The notes under the pieces are model-generated. The model was not told the DNA's origin. It saw nothing but the letters and a program-made list of their open reading frames with translations, and made no database searches. A stretch of DNA of 64,000 nucleotides from CAYSWH01 sp964434775 (GTDB taxonomy: Bacteria; Patescibacteriota; JACMRA01): assembly GCA_964434775.1 (NCBI GenBank), contig CAYSWH010000003.1, positions 11,536 through 75,535 on the forward strand, read 5' to 3'. The position numbers were made by a program, and so were the translations under genes. Positions 51,996 to 63,305 of this stretch are shown here, one piece after another. The first letter of the stretch is position 1; the number at the start of each line of letters is the position of its first letter.

Positions 51996-54089
51996 ATGAA
52001 GCTTAATAAAGCCTTCAAATTTAAAAAAATAAATTACTTCAAAGGGAGTCATTTGATTCAAAGAATAAAAACTGTCCTACCGTCTATTCTCAGTATATTT
52101 TTAGCTGGGTTCACCACCTTTTTTATAATTCTCTACTTATCTTTAACTCCTATAAAAGAGGAGAATCCAAACTATGTTTATAATCAATTTTACGGCTTCA
52201 TATTAGCTTCGATACTTACTTCTTTGGCAATTATATTTAAGGTGAGGATACAAAACCTGAAGTACACTTTATCAACTTTGTCGTTGATATTAATTTTTAA
52301 TTTTTTGACTCAAGTTTACTCCGTTGATAGTGTTTTAAGCCGAACCACAATCTATTACTTTTTGCAGTTTTCAGTGGATCTTTACACTTTCACCAAGCCT
52401 TTTTTAGAGATATTATTAATCATAATTTTTGCGTTTGAGCTATCCAAATACGGACTTCTTCTGTTTGAAAAGCTGAGACCGGTTTTTGCCAAGTTAAGTT
52501 TCAAAACAGCTTTGGCTATCAACCTTGTTTTTTCAGTCGGCTTATCTCTATACTACGGACTATTAATGCATCTTCACCATTGGTCATTCCAATCATCCAG
52601 TATTGATTATTCAATATTTGATCAGGTTTTATTTTACCTTTCTCGCTTTAATATACCTTATTCTACAATACGCGGTTTTGAAAATATTTTTTTTGATCAT
52701 CAACACTTTTCAATTCTTCTAATCTCACCAATATATTGGCTTGATAGAGGAATGAACGGAACTTTATTGATTTGGCTAACTCCCTTTTTGTTGATAACTA
52801 TACCTTCTGTTCTTTCATATTTCCTTCTACGATTGTTCGCCAAGAAAATCGAGAATATTAAGCCTTTTGCCAGTCCTTGGTTTATAGCATTTTCATCTTT
52901 TTTACTCTGGATTCATCCGTATACAATAAGTGCAGTTAGTTATTACTTCCATGAGATATATTTAGTTGGGATGTTCATGTTAGCCCATTTAATCATTTCA
53001 TTGTACTATTTTATTTTTAAAAGGAGCTATGTACTATCCGGTGTCAGTTTCTTTTCTCTACTCTGGCTTATGACGAAGGAAGATCAAATCGGTTTTTTTG
53101 TTGTATATCTGCTTCAAATATTAATTTGGATGTCGATTTTAAAAATCGGTGACAAGAGAACCTATAAATTATATTTCTCGGTTAATGGAATCATTGCCTT
53201 TCTTTATGGTTTGTTTTTATTTTGGTTTAGCCAAGGAACCAGTCCGCAGTATCGCATAATGTATATTGGCAGCAGAAACTATATTGAACACTTTTTCTTG
53301 AATCATCAGAATCCATTCCAACTCATCAGAAATTTAAGATTATTTGATATGTACAGCGATTTTATGTATCAGATATCAATAGGTTTTGATATTTGGAGCT
53401 TCTTGGTTTTCCCGGGTAGTATTTTGTTAAATTTTACTAAAAGAGTACTCACCCTTAGTCCTACATATAAAAATGTGGATTTTCAGTATGGAGCTGATCT
53501 ACCTGTAATTACACTAGTCGGTTTAATAGTTTTATCGGTCTTTCTTCACCGCTGGGGAAGAGGTATCCTGGTTAAAAAAATTTTTATCTTTAATATTATT
53601 TTAGTACTTCTTGGTTACGCTGCCTTGATGGGTCGGTTGAGCTATAATTTTTACCGTCCCTTCCAAATAAATAATTATTACTCTCAATTTAAAGAGACTT
53701 CCATGGAAAGAGAAAATTTTCTTGAGATTACTAATGACTTGCCCGTTGATTCCAGTGTAGTGGTTGCAGAAAGGTATGCGACTAAATTGTCAGCAAGGGA
53801 AAAAATATTAGTTTGGCCCAGGTCTATTCCGGGGTCGATGCATGATGAAATTCTTAATGACTACCACAGTTACGATTATTGGTTGCTACCAAAGGCAAGC
53901 TACTCTGTATATCTGATTACTTATTCCAAAAATTCCAAAAAAATTGATGTAAGTTACCGGGAACAGGCAGAGAGACTGAAAGAAATAAATTTTGAAGTTG
54001 CTGGTGAAAATGATGATTTTATCCTTCTAAAAGTTTCTGACAAGACAGATAGAAGCAAAATCCGTGAAGTCTCAAAATTCCCTTTTTAA
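51996..54089 (+). CDS. DUF2079 family polytopic membrane protein
   Basis: 697 residues with about 12 hydrophobic helices. DUF2079 phrases are visible: SSIDYSIFDQVLFYLSRFN (the D..IFDQ motif after the second group of helices), FENIFFDHQHFSILLISPIYWL, YYFHEIYLVG and a KEDQIGFFV motif. The C-terminal ~140 residues are soluble (DLPVDSSVVVAERYATKLSAREKILVWPRS). The family resembles GT-C membrane glycosyltransferases, with acidic residues on the outer loop; a role in adding lipid-carried sugars outside the membrane is inferred. Confidence 0.82.
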   Translation: MKLNKAFKFKKINYFKGSHLIQRIKTVLPSILSIFLAGFTTFFIILYLSLTPIKEENPNYVYNQFYGFILASILTSLAIIFKVRIQNLKYTLSTLSLILIFNFLTQVYSVDSVLSRTTIYYFLQFSVDLYTFTKPFLEILLIIIFAFELSKYGLLLFEKLRPVFAKLSFKTALAINLVFSVGLSLYYGLLMHLHHWSFQSSSIDYSIFDQVLFYLSRFNIPYSTIRGFENIFFDHQHFSILLISPIYWLDRGMNGTLLIWLTPFLLITIPSVLSYFLLRLFAKKIENIKPFASPWFIAFSSFLLWIHPYTISAVSYYFHEIYLVGMFMLAHLIISLYYFIFKRSYVLSGVSFFSLLWLMTKEDQIGFFVVYLLQILIWMSILKIGDKRTYKLYFSVNGIIAFLYGLFLFWFSQGTSPQYRIMYIGSRNYIEHFFLNHQNPFQLIRNLRLFDMYSDFMYQISIGFDIWSFLVFPGSILLNFTKRVLTLSPTYKNVDFQYGADLPVITLVGLIVLSVFLHRWGRGILVKKIFIFNIILVLLGYAALMGRLSYNFYRPFQINNYYSQFKETSMERENFLEITNDLPVDSSVVVAERYATKLSAREKILVWPRSIPGSMHDEILNDYHSYDYWLLPKASYSVYLITYSKNSKKIDVSYREQAERLKEINFEVAGENDDFILLKVSDKTDRSKIREVSKFPF

Positions 54090-54147
54090 TACCAAAATTA
54101 TTACTATTATTCTTTATCTTTTAGGTCAAATGACAGATATATGAGGT

Positions 54148-55428
54148 TTAGTTATTCCTTCCCTCGTCCAAAAACAATCTCTTCTCTTTAATCCAGATAA
54201 TAAGATTGGGGGCTAAGAGAAAAAGAGCATAAATCAGGAAAGCGTACCCGCCGATTAAACTGTAAAGAGTGCCGGCCATGACAGGGGTTACCCCGTTTCC
54301 AAATGATAAGAGTGATTCATCGACACCTGTGATGGTTCCTTGCCTGTTGGGTTTTACATTTTTAACCAGGAGTGACTTGAAAGTCGGCATCCCCAGAGAG
54401 ATTGCTAGATTAAGTACAAACGCATTGGCCAAAAGTACTAGCAAATTCAAATTTAGAAGGTTTCCGTCGACAGCTTCTTTGGGGATTAGAGGAACAGTTA
54501 CCAGTCCGAAAAATAAAAGAGCTAGACTGAGATAGAGTACTTTGAGATCACCAAATTTTTTGCTGAGTTTTGGTGCGATAAAGGCTTGGTTGAAAATTGA
54601 GAAAAGGCCTATTAAACTCAAGATTATCCCTAAACTCGAAGCTTTAAGGTTATAGTCCTGTTCCAAAATTAAGATAATTATGGTAGTGTAGGAAGAAAAG
54701 ACTAGGGCAAAAAATACTCTGATTAAAAGCAGGTTACTAATAAAGCGATTGTCTCTAAACTCAGAAATTTTATGTAGAATATTGATTTCTTTCCAGAATT
54801 TTAATTTTAATTCTCTATCTCTGTTTTCTTCTTTTAAAGATTCAGGAAGACCAAAATAGACTAGTAACAAGGTAATTAGAGAAATTAAGAAAGCAACTAT
54901 TACAGTAGTTAAATAGCCGTAACCTAAAGAGTAAGTTAAGCCTCCAATAACCGGCCCTATTAGAAAGCCAACTCCAAAAGTTGCTCCCAAAATTCCAAAG
55001 GCTTTTGTTTTATCGTGCTCGTCTGTCATGTCAGAAGCCCAAGCATTAGCTACGGAAATATTTCCTCCGGTAAGACCGTCAATAACTCTGGAAAAAGCAA
55101 TGATGGCTAGTGGCAAGCTTATACCCATAAGGTTCGTTTCAGCAGGTATAAAATAAGCAATTCCAAAAATTACCCAGCTTAAAGTAGTGCCAAGCTGACT
55201 AATAAAAAGCAGGGGTTTGCGTCCGTATTTATCGCTTAGAGAACCCATGATCGGAGCTGCAAAAAACTGTGATAAAGCATATGAGGAAATCAATACTCCA
55301 AATAGCAGTCCGCTATATGATTCATCTATATATGTTTTGATTACTTCAGGTAAAATCGGAATCAATAAAGTAAAACCTATTATATTAACAAAGGTTAAGA
55401 GGATAATTGGTAAAAATTTTTTGAACAT
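54148..55428 (-). CDS. MFS transporter, TetA-like
   Basis: 426 residues with 12 helices. Motif A after helix 2 reads GSLSDKYGRKPLL; RVIDGLTGGNISVANAWASDMT and the motif C-like FGVGFLIGPVIGG in helix 5 place it among drug:proton antiporters of the DHA1/TetA group. A basic cytoplasmic loop (LKEENRDRELKLKFWKEIN) separates the halves. Substrate unknown. Confidence 0.88.
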   Translation of the reverse strand: MFKKFLPIILLTFVNIIGFTLLIPILPEVIKTYIDESYSGLLFGVLISSYALSQFFAAPIMGSLSDKYGRKPLLFISQLGTTLSWVIFGIAYFIPAETNLMGISLPLAIIAFSRVIDGLTGGNISVANAWASDMTDEHDKTKAFGILGATFGVGFLIGPVIGGLTYSLGYGYLTTVIVAFLISLITLLLVYFGLPESLKEENRDRELKLKFWKEINILHKISEFRDNRFISNLLLIRVFFALVFSSYTTIIILILEQDYNLKASSLGIILSLIGLFSIFNQAFIAPKLSKKFGDLKVLYLSLALLFFGLVTVPLIPKEAVDGNLLNLNLLVLLANAFVLNLAISLGMPTFKSLLVKNVKPNRQGTITGVDESLLSFGNGVTPVMAGTLYSLIGGYAFLIYALFLLAPNLIIWIKEKRLFLDEGRNN

Positions 55429-55632
55429 AAAGTCTTTGCCTTTTCAACTTTTATAGTCTTTTCAACCACTCTTTTTTTTCGCTAGTCACTTCTTAAGTTT
55501 TAAAAAAAGGGAAATAAAGAAAGAGTATTAGCCTAAGATAAAAAAACAGTTTTTGTAAAATATGCCATTTTCTCTTTTCGGGTTTACCTTATCCGGCAGA
55601 AAAATGTTCGGCAGAAAAATGGTGTAAGTGAA

Positions 55633-55661
55633 TTGACAAAAATATAAAAGCAAGAAATATT
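55633..55661 (+). promoter_or_regulatory. Probable promoter of the RDD gene
   Basis: TTGACA (55633-55638), 17-base spacer, AATATT (55656-55661), ATG at 55705. A direct repeat of CGGCAGAAAAATG lies just upstream (about 55596-55621). Confidence 0.5.
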
Positions 55662-55704
55662 TTCACCTTAAATATTAGTTAAATACTCAAAAATTGTTAA
55701 AAAT

Positions 55705-56235
55705 ATGGATAATACGCAAAATTCAGTTGTGACTTCTAATCAACAAAATGATGTGCAAGGTTTTAAATATGCCGAGTTTGTAGATAGAGTAGCTTCATAT
55801 TTAATTGATTATGTCATTCTGCAAATTCTTATTATGATAGCTATGATTATTTTATTTGTACCTTTTTTTATTATTTTAGCAGTCTTGGGGGCTTCTTTGG
55901 AAGGAAATGAAGATCTGCAAGGAGCTGTTTTAACCATAACCATGCTTATAGGGTTTGGAATAATTACCTTAATTCTAATCGCGATTTCTTGGTTCTATTA
56001 CGCTATGCAGGATAGCTCTGAAAAACAAGGTACTTTGGGCAAGCAATTTATGAAGTTAAAAGTAACTGATTATGATGGAAACAGGATTAACTTTACCAAA
56101 GCCTCAGTACGTTTTTTTGCTACTTTCTTAAACTCTTTTATTTTTAGTCTCGGCTATCTCTTCCCACTATTTACGGAGAAAAAACAAACCTTACACGACA
56201 TGGTTGCCGGAGTAGTGGTTTTGAAGGATAAGTAA
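55705..56235 (+). CDS. RDD family membrane protein
   Basis: 176 residues. The family hallmark Arg-Asp-Asp pattern appears as FVDRVASYLIDYVI at the start of helix 1 (Arg and Asp), followed by three hydrophobic helices and QGTLGKQFMKLKVTD, the usual phrase before helix 3, then LFPLFTEKKQTLHDMVAGVVV at the end. A short acidic Asn/Gln-rich N-terminus precedes it. Function of the family is unsettled (Na+/H+ exchange in a few cases). Confidence 0.88.
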   Translation: MDNTQNSVVTSNQQNDVQGFKYAEFVDRVASYLIDYVILQILIMIAMIILFVPFFIILAVLGASLEGNEDLQGAVLTITMLIGFGIITLILIAISWFYYAMQDSSEKQGTLGKQFMKLKVTDYDGNRINFTKASVRFFATFLNSFIFSLGYLFPLFTEKKQTLHDMVAGVVVLKDK

Positions 56236-56264
56236 AACGGCTTTACCTGTTTTTCTCTACCAAG

Positions 56265-56289
56265 GAGTCCCTAACCCGGACTCTTTTTA
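56265..56289 (+). terminator. Rho-independent terminator of the RDD gene
   Basis: GAGTCC / GGACTC stem with a 7-base loop, followed by TTTTTA. Confidence 0.85.
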
Positions 56290-56353
56290 TGTTTAGTTTA
56301 TTGTTTACAATTAAATGAAAAACTGTAGTACTTCATATGTAAGCTCTTAAATT

Positions 56354-57433
56354 ATGACTGAATCAACTCCTAAACCCGAAAGAACTCCAAGGCTTGAATT
56401 AAACTCGTATCACCAACAATTACTTGCTGAACAACTGGAAAAATGGAATGGTGTTTTGCAAGCAATTAGTGAATCAGGCAACAATACAGCGGTTTTTCAA
56501 TCAGAATCTCGGCAGAGACCTGATAGTTTGGCTGATTCTTCAACTAGAGTTCTATATCATAAGGTGGTAGAACATAAGAAAGACGATGGTTCAACTGGAT
56601 ATACTGTTGTTTATGGTCCTGCAGGTTACAATTTAGAGCATGCCCGCGGAAGGGGTAGAACGGAGCCGATGATAGGCTTGCCTAACGGAACGGCAATTTA
56701 TATTTTGGAGGTAGTGGACGCACAAAGGGGCCTATTGAGGGTGGAGGTTAAAGGTCCGGGAATGTCCGAATCAGGAGAAGAAAGACTAATTTTGGTTAAT
56801 GGGGATTCGTCGGGTACAGAAGCGCTTAAGGTTTTTTGGCCCACTGTGGAGGAGCTTGTAAACAGAGTCGATAACACTTCTCCGAAAAGTCTATGGGAAA
56901 CTCCTCTCTTGGTGGTTTTGCCAAATGGTCGGACGGCGGTTTTCTATGGTTATGAATATGAAAAAGAAAACCCAAGATTGATATCATTTCAAGCTTTTTA
57001 CTATGATAATCCCACAGAAGCCTTTTTAGTACCCAGAGATTCTTTGTGGCAATTTGTTCGAGAGGGTACGCCCGCTACTCTAACCGACTTGTATAGAGAG
57101 CATTATCCATTCTTTATCGAAGGTCGGCATTATGATCCTGAAGACCCAGGTTATTCTCAAATGATGGTAGAGTATATTCGGCAGGTTACTGGATTATCTG
57201 ACTTTGAATTGTCTGGTACTTCTAAAGAGTCAGGTAATGTGACAAGCGATCTAATTCATTTTGAGGGCTATTCTTTGAATGTTTACTTTGAACCGAGAAG
57301 AGGGGCGTCCAGGTGGGTGATAACAATAGGAAGAACTACAGAAAGAGAATCGACAACAATTTCCGGCAATGATCTAAGGGAGGTTTGGTCAAGTGTCATC
57401 GAAATGACTAGGTCTGGCCAGGGAAGTGAATAA
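56354..57433 (+). CDS. Hypothetical protein, 359 aa
   Basis: Soluble mixed alpha/beta protein, acidic, with two apparently related beta-rich halves: IGLPNGTAIYILEVVDAQRG / RVEVKGPGMSE near residues 105-140 and VVLPNGRTAVFYGYEYEKEN near 190-210. A C-terminal third block (SLNVYFEPRRGASRWVITIGRTTE) is also beta-rich. No signal peptide, membrane helix or recognised catalytic motif. It lies just upstream of the 16S promoter; no relation to rRNA is implied. Confidence 0.6.
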   Translation: MTESTPKPERTPRLELNSYHQQLLAEQLEKWNGVLQAISESGNNTAVFQSESRQRPDSLADSSTRVLYHKVVEHKKDDGSTGYTVVYGPAGYNLEHARGRGRTEPMIGLPNGTAIYILEVVDAQRGLLRVEVKGPGMSESGEERLILVNGDSSGTEALKVFWPTVEELVNRVDNTSPKSLWETPLLVVLPNGRTAVFYGYEYEKENPRLISFQAFYYDNPTEAFLVPRDSLWQFVREGTPATLTDLYREHYPFFIEGRHYDPEDPGYSQMMVEYIRQVTGLSDFELSGTSKESGNVTSDLIHFEGYSLNVYFEPRRGASRWVITIGRTTERESTTISGNDLREVWSSVIEMTRSGQGSE

Positions 57434-57484
57434 GGTTTTTTTGACTTTGAAGCACCGGTTTTTATTAAATCAAAAAGTTTTGTC

Positions 57485-57513
57485 TTGACAAATTGCAAAA
57501 CATTTTTTATAAA
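57485..57513 (+). promoter_or_regulatory. 16S rRNA promoter P1
   Basis: TTGACA (57485-57490), exactly 17 bases, TATAAA (57508-57513): the best consensus promoter in the window. A second TTGACA at 57550-57555 with ATAAAT near 57573 may be a P2. Transcription from P1 would begin about 100 bases before the mature 16S. Confidence 0.75.
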
Positions 57514-57588
57514 CAAATTTGGCTTCGATAAAGAAAAAATTGATGTCGTTTGACAGTTGGTAAATACCTAAAATAAATTTATAGTATT

Positions 57589-57620
57589 AATAAGTAAGCA
57601 ACAGGATCAGTTTTATTCTC
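57589..57620 (+). other. 16S precursor processing stem, 5' arm
   Basis: AATAAGTAAGCAAC and GATCAGTTTTATTCTC here are complementary, with three G-U pairs and one small internal loop, to the arm at 59269-59303. The long stem encloses the whole 16S, as in RNase III-processed pre-16S. Confidence 0.8.
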
Positions 57621-57622
57621 TT

Positions 57623-59114
<1,492 letters not shown>

Positions 59115-59268
59115 TAAGGAGAAAAAGTTCTCAATTAGTTAATCGCTTTTATGAGAACATGATTGATACCTAACTTTTCTTAAGTATAAGGTTTAAAATA
59201 TCTAAATCCTGAAAGAAGCTAAAGAAATAAGAATTATATCTTGACTATTAAAGCGAAAAATTTCAGGT

Positions 59269-59303
59269 GAGGATAAGACTGATCTCTATGTTGCTTGCTT
59301 ATT
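59269..59303 (+). other. 16S precursor processing stem, 3' arm
   Basis: GAGGATAAGACTGATC and GTTGCTTGCTTATT pair with the 5' arm at 57589-57620. It lies about 155 bases after the mature 3' end and 30 bases before the terminator. Confidence 0.8.
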
Positions 59304-59334
59304 GATATTATTTCCGGTATTTACAATTGTTTTT

Positions 59335-59360
59335 AGCCCCATTGGGCTTTTTTTGTTTTG
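59335..59360 (+). terminator. Terminator of the solitary 16S unit
   Basis: AGCCC CATT GGGCT followed by TTTTTTTGTTTT. It closes the 16S transcript about 220 bases after the mature end, which argues against read-through to a 23S gene. Confidence 0.85.
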
Positions 59361-59435
59361 TATTAAATATTCAAAGATTAAGATTCTAGTTCGGTAACTT
59401 AGTTTTATACCCAAATTAGGACCAACTTTGACTTG

Positions 59436-59677
59436 TATAGCTAACCCCCTCTTAAACCTGGACATTTCCAAATTCTACTCCGTCACTTGCCAATTGGTCA
59501 TCCTGAATTTGCAACCTGTCATCCTGAATTTATTTCAGGATCTATGTCTAAAAGAGATGTCAAAACAATCCCCAAATGACAGTACGAGTTTAATTTATTT
59601 GTGAATCTTACCAATAACAAGATGCCGAAACAAGCTTAGCATGACAAGTGTGTATAGTTATGTTCGGATTGATTATA
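59436..59677 (-). repeat. Dispersed MITE-like repeat, copy F
   Basis: Begins TATAGCTAACCCCCTCTTAA and ends TTCGGATTGATTATA. It is the longest copy, with an inserted stretch around 59555-59625 between two GAGATG...AACAA blocks. It lies in the otherwise gene-free 59361-59953 region, between the 16S terminator and the glycoside-hydrolase-like gene. Confidence 0.85.
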
Positions 59678-59953
59678 AGTTTTAATTTCTTCTGCGTAAT
59701 TCAGCACAAAACGTAGTCGAGAATTCTACTAGTGTAAAATTTGAAACAAGTTTGGGTATAGTGTAAAAAATATTATTTGAATTCTTTCCAACTGAATAAT
59801 TGTTGACTGTTGAAAAAAAGATTTTGGCTTAGGTTTACCTGGTTTTTTTCAATAATAGTTTAATCCGACTTGTACAGATGAAGAGTTTTACAAAAAGAAA
59901 AAACTAAAATATAATAGTTTAAGAAAACAAAAATCAGAAAACATAAATATAAT

Positions 59954-61987
59954 ATGGCTAATAATCTTAGTTACAGAGGGTCAAAATATTCTCCTTTTAA
60001 TAAAAAAACGAAAAAAAACATTTTTCAAAAATTCAGTAGAAAGAAAATTGCAGCTATCGTCGCATTTTTTGTAGCAATATCCTTAGGGCTGAGTGCTTTT
60101 GCTTTTTCTTATATTACAAGAAATGATTCGCTGGTTAGAGCTGATAATTCCAACCTTCCCCAACTGGGAGTTGTTTATAACTCGATTGAGGCTGAAGACG
60201 TAGAATTCGTAGTACAGAGAATGGGTGATTTAAATATGAATTGGATTAGAATCGAGTTTGACAGTAGAAATAGTTATGAACATTATGCTGAAATCTTTCA
60301 AAAGCTGCGAGATAGAAATATTAACGTTTTAATGGTTGCTTCGTTTGGTTCAGTTGCAGACCAATGTAGTGTAAATGATGGAAAAGCGATTAATTCCGCC
60401 AGCCTTACCTGGTATCACCCGGAAGAAGGTGACTCGGCAAGAAACCTTTCTTCTGATTCTGATGACCCCAAAGATGCATATGCTAATAAACTCACTAACT
60501 TACTTGATTGTTTAAATGAGGACAGTGCTTTACCACAGGCTGTGGAGATATTTAATGAGCCCCATGGACACGGCTGGGCAGGTTATTTTGATCATTTAGT
60601 GAATACTACATTAAAAGCAAAGGACACCATTAAATCAAGACATCCAAGCGTAAAGGTAATTAGCCCCGGAACTGCAGGGTTTGAGCCAGAGACTTGGCAG
60701 CGCTTGAACGGCTTGGGGGATTGGATGGATGCATTCGCATATCACCCTTACGGTAGAAATAACGGGACAGGAGGCTTTGGACTCCCTGAAGCTAACCCTT
60801 CTCTACCAAATGAGGGTGACTTCTTCGACCCAAGTCCGTGGGCAAACAATCCCGACCATCCATTTAGTCAACCGACTACAAATTTTATAAATAGAGTTGG
60901 TTCGGACAACTCCATAGGCATGATGGGTCAATGGAGGGCCTTTACAAGCCAAGAGTTAAATCCCCTAGTTGCAAATAATTCTAAACCGATTTGGTTAACC
61001 GAGCTTGGAGCTGATTCCAAGGAAACGGGTCAGAATAAACAGGCTCAAGTTATTCACGAAATTATAAACACACTAGGGCAAATGAACGGTAATCCGTTAA
61101 ACATCGAAGTGGCATTTTTGTATAATTTTAAAGACACCCCTACTGACAGCAAGTATTTTGGACTATTCTCCGTAGATAGAAACAATCCTAATCTCGTAAC
61201 TAAAAAACCTCAATATTGTGTAATTGAAAGAAGGTTTAGCGGTGAAGATATTGCTGGCTGTTATAATGGGCAATTTGACCTTACTCAGTATAATGAACAA
61301 GAGGTCGAAGGTCCCGTAGAGCAAGATGAACCTGAGCCTGAGGATCCTCAGCCGCAACCTCCCGCTGAACCGGATCCCGAAACTCTTTCAGGGGATATAC
61401 CCGGACCGAACTTTAATCCACTTAATAATTCAGGAGGACGTTGTTTTGAAGAGACCGGAAAATGTATCGACGGGGCAATTAAAGAATATTGGGAACAAAA
61501 TGGAGGGTTACCTGTTTTTGGCTTTCCGATAACCCATCAGAGACAGGAGCAGGTCGAAGATTTGAACCTACAAGTGCAGTGGTTTCAAAGAGATAGGCTG
61601 GAAATTCATTCAGATGGAGTAAAATCCGGGCGTTTAGGTGATGAATATCTACTTTCTACAGGACGAAATTGGTTTGAATTCCCGAAGCCCTCATCTCCTT
61701 CTTCAGGTTGTGAAATGATGGAAACCGGTCATACAATTTGTGAGCCGTTTTTGAGCGAATATAATAACAACGGTGGTTTGGAGAGATTTGGCTTCCCTTT
61801 AAGTGAGCAAATGGACGAAGAATTAGTCAATGGTCAGGAATCTAAAAATTATACAGTTCAGTATTTTGAAAGAAGAAGGATGGAGGATCACCGTGATGAG
61901 GACGCAGGCATCCTTTACGGCTTATTGGGATGTAGCGTGTTCATTCAAAGATCCAATAGTCCGGCAGGTAGTTTCCCCGGGTGCTAA
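59954..61987 (+). CDS. Membrane-anchored GH-A clan glycoside-hydrolase-like protein with two C-terminal WxxxGG-FGFP repeats
   Basis: 677 residues. A basic N-terminus and one membrane helix (about 31-53) anchor it; the rest is outside the cell. The (beta/alpha)8-like domain (about 65-430) has the clan A pair NEP (Glu202) in VEIFNEPHG and Glu350 in PIWLTELGAD, so acid/base and nucleophile are in place. A Pro/Glu-rich linker (about 460-490) leads to two related ~80-residue repeats, each with Cys, a GG(L)xxFGFP(I/L) core and an FxRxRxExH phrase (EYWEQNGGLPVFGFPI; YNNNGGLERFGFPL). Similar repeats are common in Chloroflexota secreted proteins (from memory). Likely cuts or binds extracellular glycans; substrate unknown. 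Confidence 0.82.
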   Translation: MANNLSYRGSKYSPFNKKTKKNIFQKFSRKKIAAIVAFFVAISLGLSAFAFSYITRNDSLVRADNSNLPQLGVVYNSIEAEDVEFVVQRMGDLNMNWIRIEFDSRNSYEHYAEIFQKLRDRNINVLMVASFGSVADQCSVNDGKAINSASLTWYHPEEGDSARNLSSDSDDPKDAYANKLTNLLDCLNEDSALPQAVEIFNEPHGHGWAGYFDHLVNTTLKAKDTIKSRHPSVKVISPGTAGFEPETWQRLNGLGDWMDAFAYHPYGRNNGTGGFGLPEANPSLPNEGDFFDPSPWANNPDHPFSQPTTNFINRVGSDNSIGMMGQWRAFTSQELNPLVANNSKPIWLTELGADSKETGQNKQAQVIHEIINTLGQMNGNPLNIEVAFLYNFKDTPTDSKYFGLFSVDRNNPNLVTKKPQYCVIERRFSGEDIAGCYNGQFDLTQYNEQEVEGPVEQDEPEPEDPQPQPPAEPDPETLSGDIPGPNFNPLNNSGGRCFEETGKCIDGAIKEYWEQNGGLPVFGFPITHQRQEQVEDLNLQVQWFQRDRLEIHSDGVKSGRLGDEYLLSTGRNWFEFPKPSSPSSGCEMMETGHTICEPFLSEYNNNGGLERFGFPLSEQMDEELVNGQESKNYTVQYFERRRMEDHRDEDAGILYGLLGCSVFIQRSNSPAGSFPGC

Positions 61988-62091
61988 CTCAAATTAAGTG
62001 CTTAATCTCTTTTTTGTAGATTTGAAGGCTTACTTGTAAATGAATTTATCAGATAGATGAATATGCCTTAGTAAATTGTTTGATCAATGAT

Positions 62092-63156
62092 TTATGATTC
62101 TTTGATCTCTTTGGCCAAATAAGGATTCCACATAGCTCCGGTAGCACTGGTTACGGCGTTTGCCCCGGATTGAATATAATCCTGATAATCTTCAGGATTT
62201 GTCACTCCTCCGCAACCGACTATTTTGTAATTAAGATTTAGTTCATCTCTTAATTTATTTAACCTGGAAACCATATCAATTCCGGCCCATTTAATTGGTC
62301 TGCCGCAGATACCGCTAACCGCTCTACCTTCACCGGGTAGTGCTTGTTCTTGCTGCCTGTTTTTTACTGGGGCGGCTATAGTATTAATAATTGAAAAGCC
62401 GTCTACAATTCTTCCAATTTTATTAACATAATCTTCTAGATGTTCTTGGTCTTTAAAATATGCTAATTTAATAAGCAGAGGGGTGTTACCTATTTCCTCT
62501 TTAATTCTGCTTGAGATTTCTAAAACTCTATCAGTATCAAAGCAAAGCATGTTAGCGGTTCCTTCATTCGGGCAGCTAAAATTGGCTTCGATTATCTTAG
62601 TGCCGGTCTCTTTAACTAACTTTGCACCTAAAACATGATCTTCGATGAACTTATCTACTCCTGTCCCCTTATTAGTTCCTTGAAAACTGCCGATCATTAC
62701 TTGACCTTTGCCGGCACTTTCAGCAGCCTTTTGCATGTCTGCTTGCCACACATCAGGATCAAAAGAAGGAACTCCAAAGGAGTTTGTGATGGAAATGGGC
62801 TCATTATACCCGTCATCTTGAATTAAACCGGCCTGAGCTTTTTCTAAGGTCAGATCACCTTCCACCTTAACTGGAACAATGTTGGGGTGAGGGTGGCAGG
62901 GGTGATTCCCGGTTCTAACAGTTTTGTATGTAGGTAAATCAAAGCCTGCTCGAAAGGCTGCTTTAACATATTTTCCGTTTACCAACGGCCCTGCCGGAAT
63001 TCCAAAAGGGAGGTATACTTTATGGCCAAAAAAGTCATGATTCGGTTGACCGGTTTGTTGGTAAGTAAAACCTTCACCGAAAGCTCCAAAAGGTCCTTCA
63101 ATGTAATTCTCTTGATATGTTAACTCGGGGTCGAAAAAAGATGTGTGAATAGCCAT
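62092..63156 (-). CDS. pyrD: Dihydroorotate dehydrogenase-like FMN protein
   Basis: 354 residues. PFGIPAGPLVNG at the start of the barrel, ITNSFGVPS, IIEANFSCPNEGT (class 1-type NxSCPN), LLIKLAYF (FMN Lys), and the phosphate-binding phrases IVGCGGVTNPEDYQDYIQSGANAVTSATGA. Members oxidise dihydroorotate to orotate in pyrimidine synthesis; some paralogues act on other dihydropyrimidines. An N-terminal ~40-residue extension and the insertion around HPCHPHPN are not usual. No other pyr gene is in the window. Identity as DHOD-family is firm, the exact substrate less so. Confidence 0.82.
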   Translation of the reverse strand: MAIHTSFFDPELTYQENYIEGPFGAFGEGFTYQQTGQPNHDFFGHKVYLPFGIPAGPLVNGKYVKAAFRAGFDLPTYKTVRTGNHPCHPHPNIVPVKVEGDLTLEKAQAGLIQDDGYNEPISITNSFGVPSFDPDVWQADMQKAAESAGKGQVMIGSFQGTNKGTGVDKFIEDHVLGAKLVKETGTKIIEANFSCPNEGTANMLCFDTDRVLEISSRIKEEIGNTPLLIKLAYFKDQEHLEDYVNKIGRIVDGFSIINTIAAPVKNRQQEQALPGEGRAVSGICGRPIKWAGIDMVSRLNKLRDELNLNYKIVGCGGVTNPEDYQDYIQSGANAVTSATGAMWNPYLAKEIKES

Positions 63157-63305
63157 AGTTACAATAAATTACACACATTACTTTAAAATTGTAAAGCAGG
63201 GTTTTTTGAGTTGTGAGGAACGTTTTAAGACTAAGGGATTTGATGTTTTTTTGTGTTATTTGATTATTTTTTTGCTCCTGACATTGTTTTACATAAACTA
63301 AATAA

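Noticed and set aside
59115..59953. 23S or spacer tRNA after the 16S
   Set aside because: The sequence has a terminator at 59335 and then repeat F; no tRNA arms or 23S start were found.
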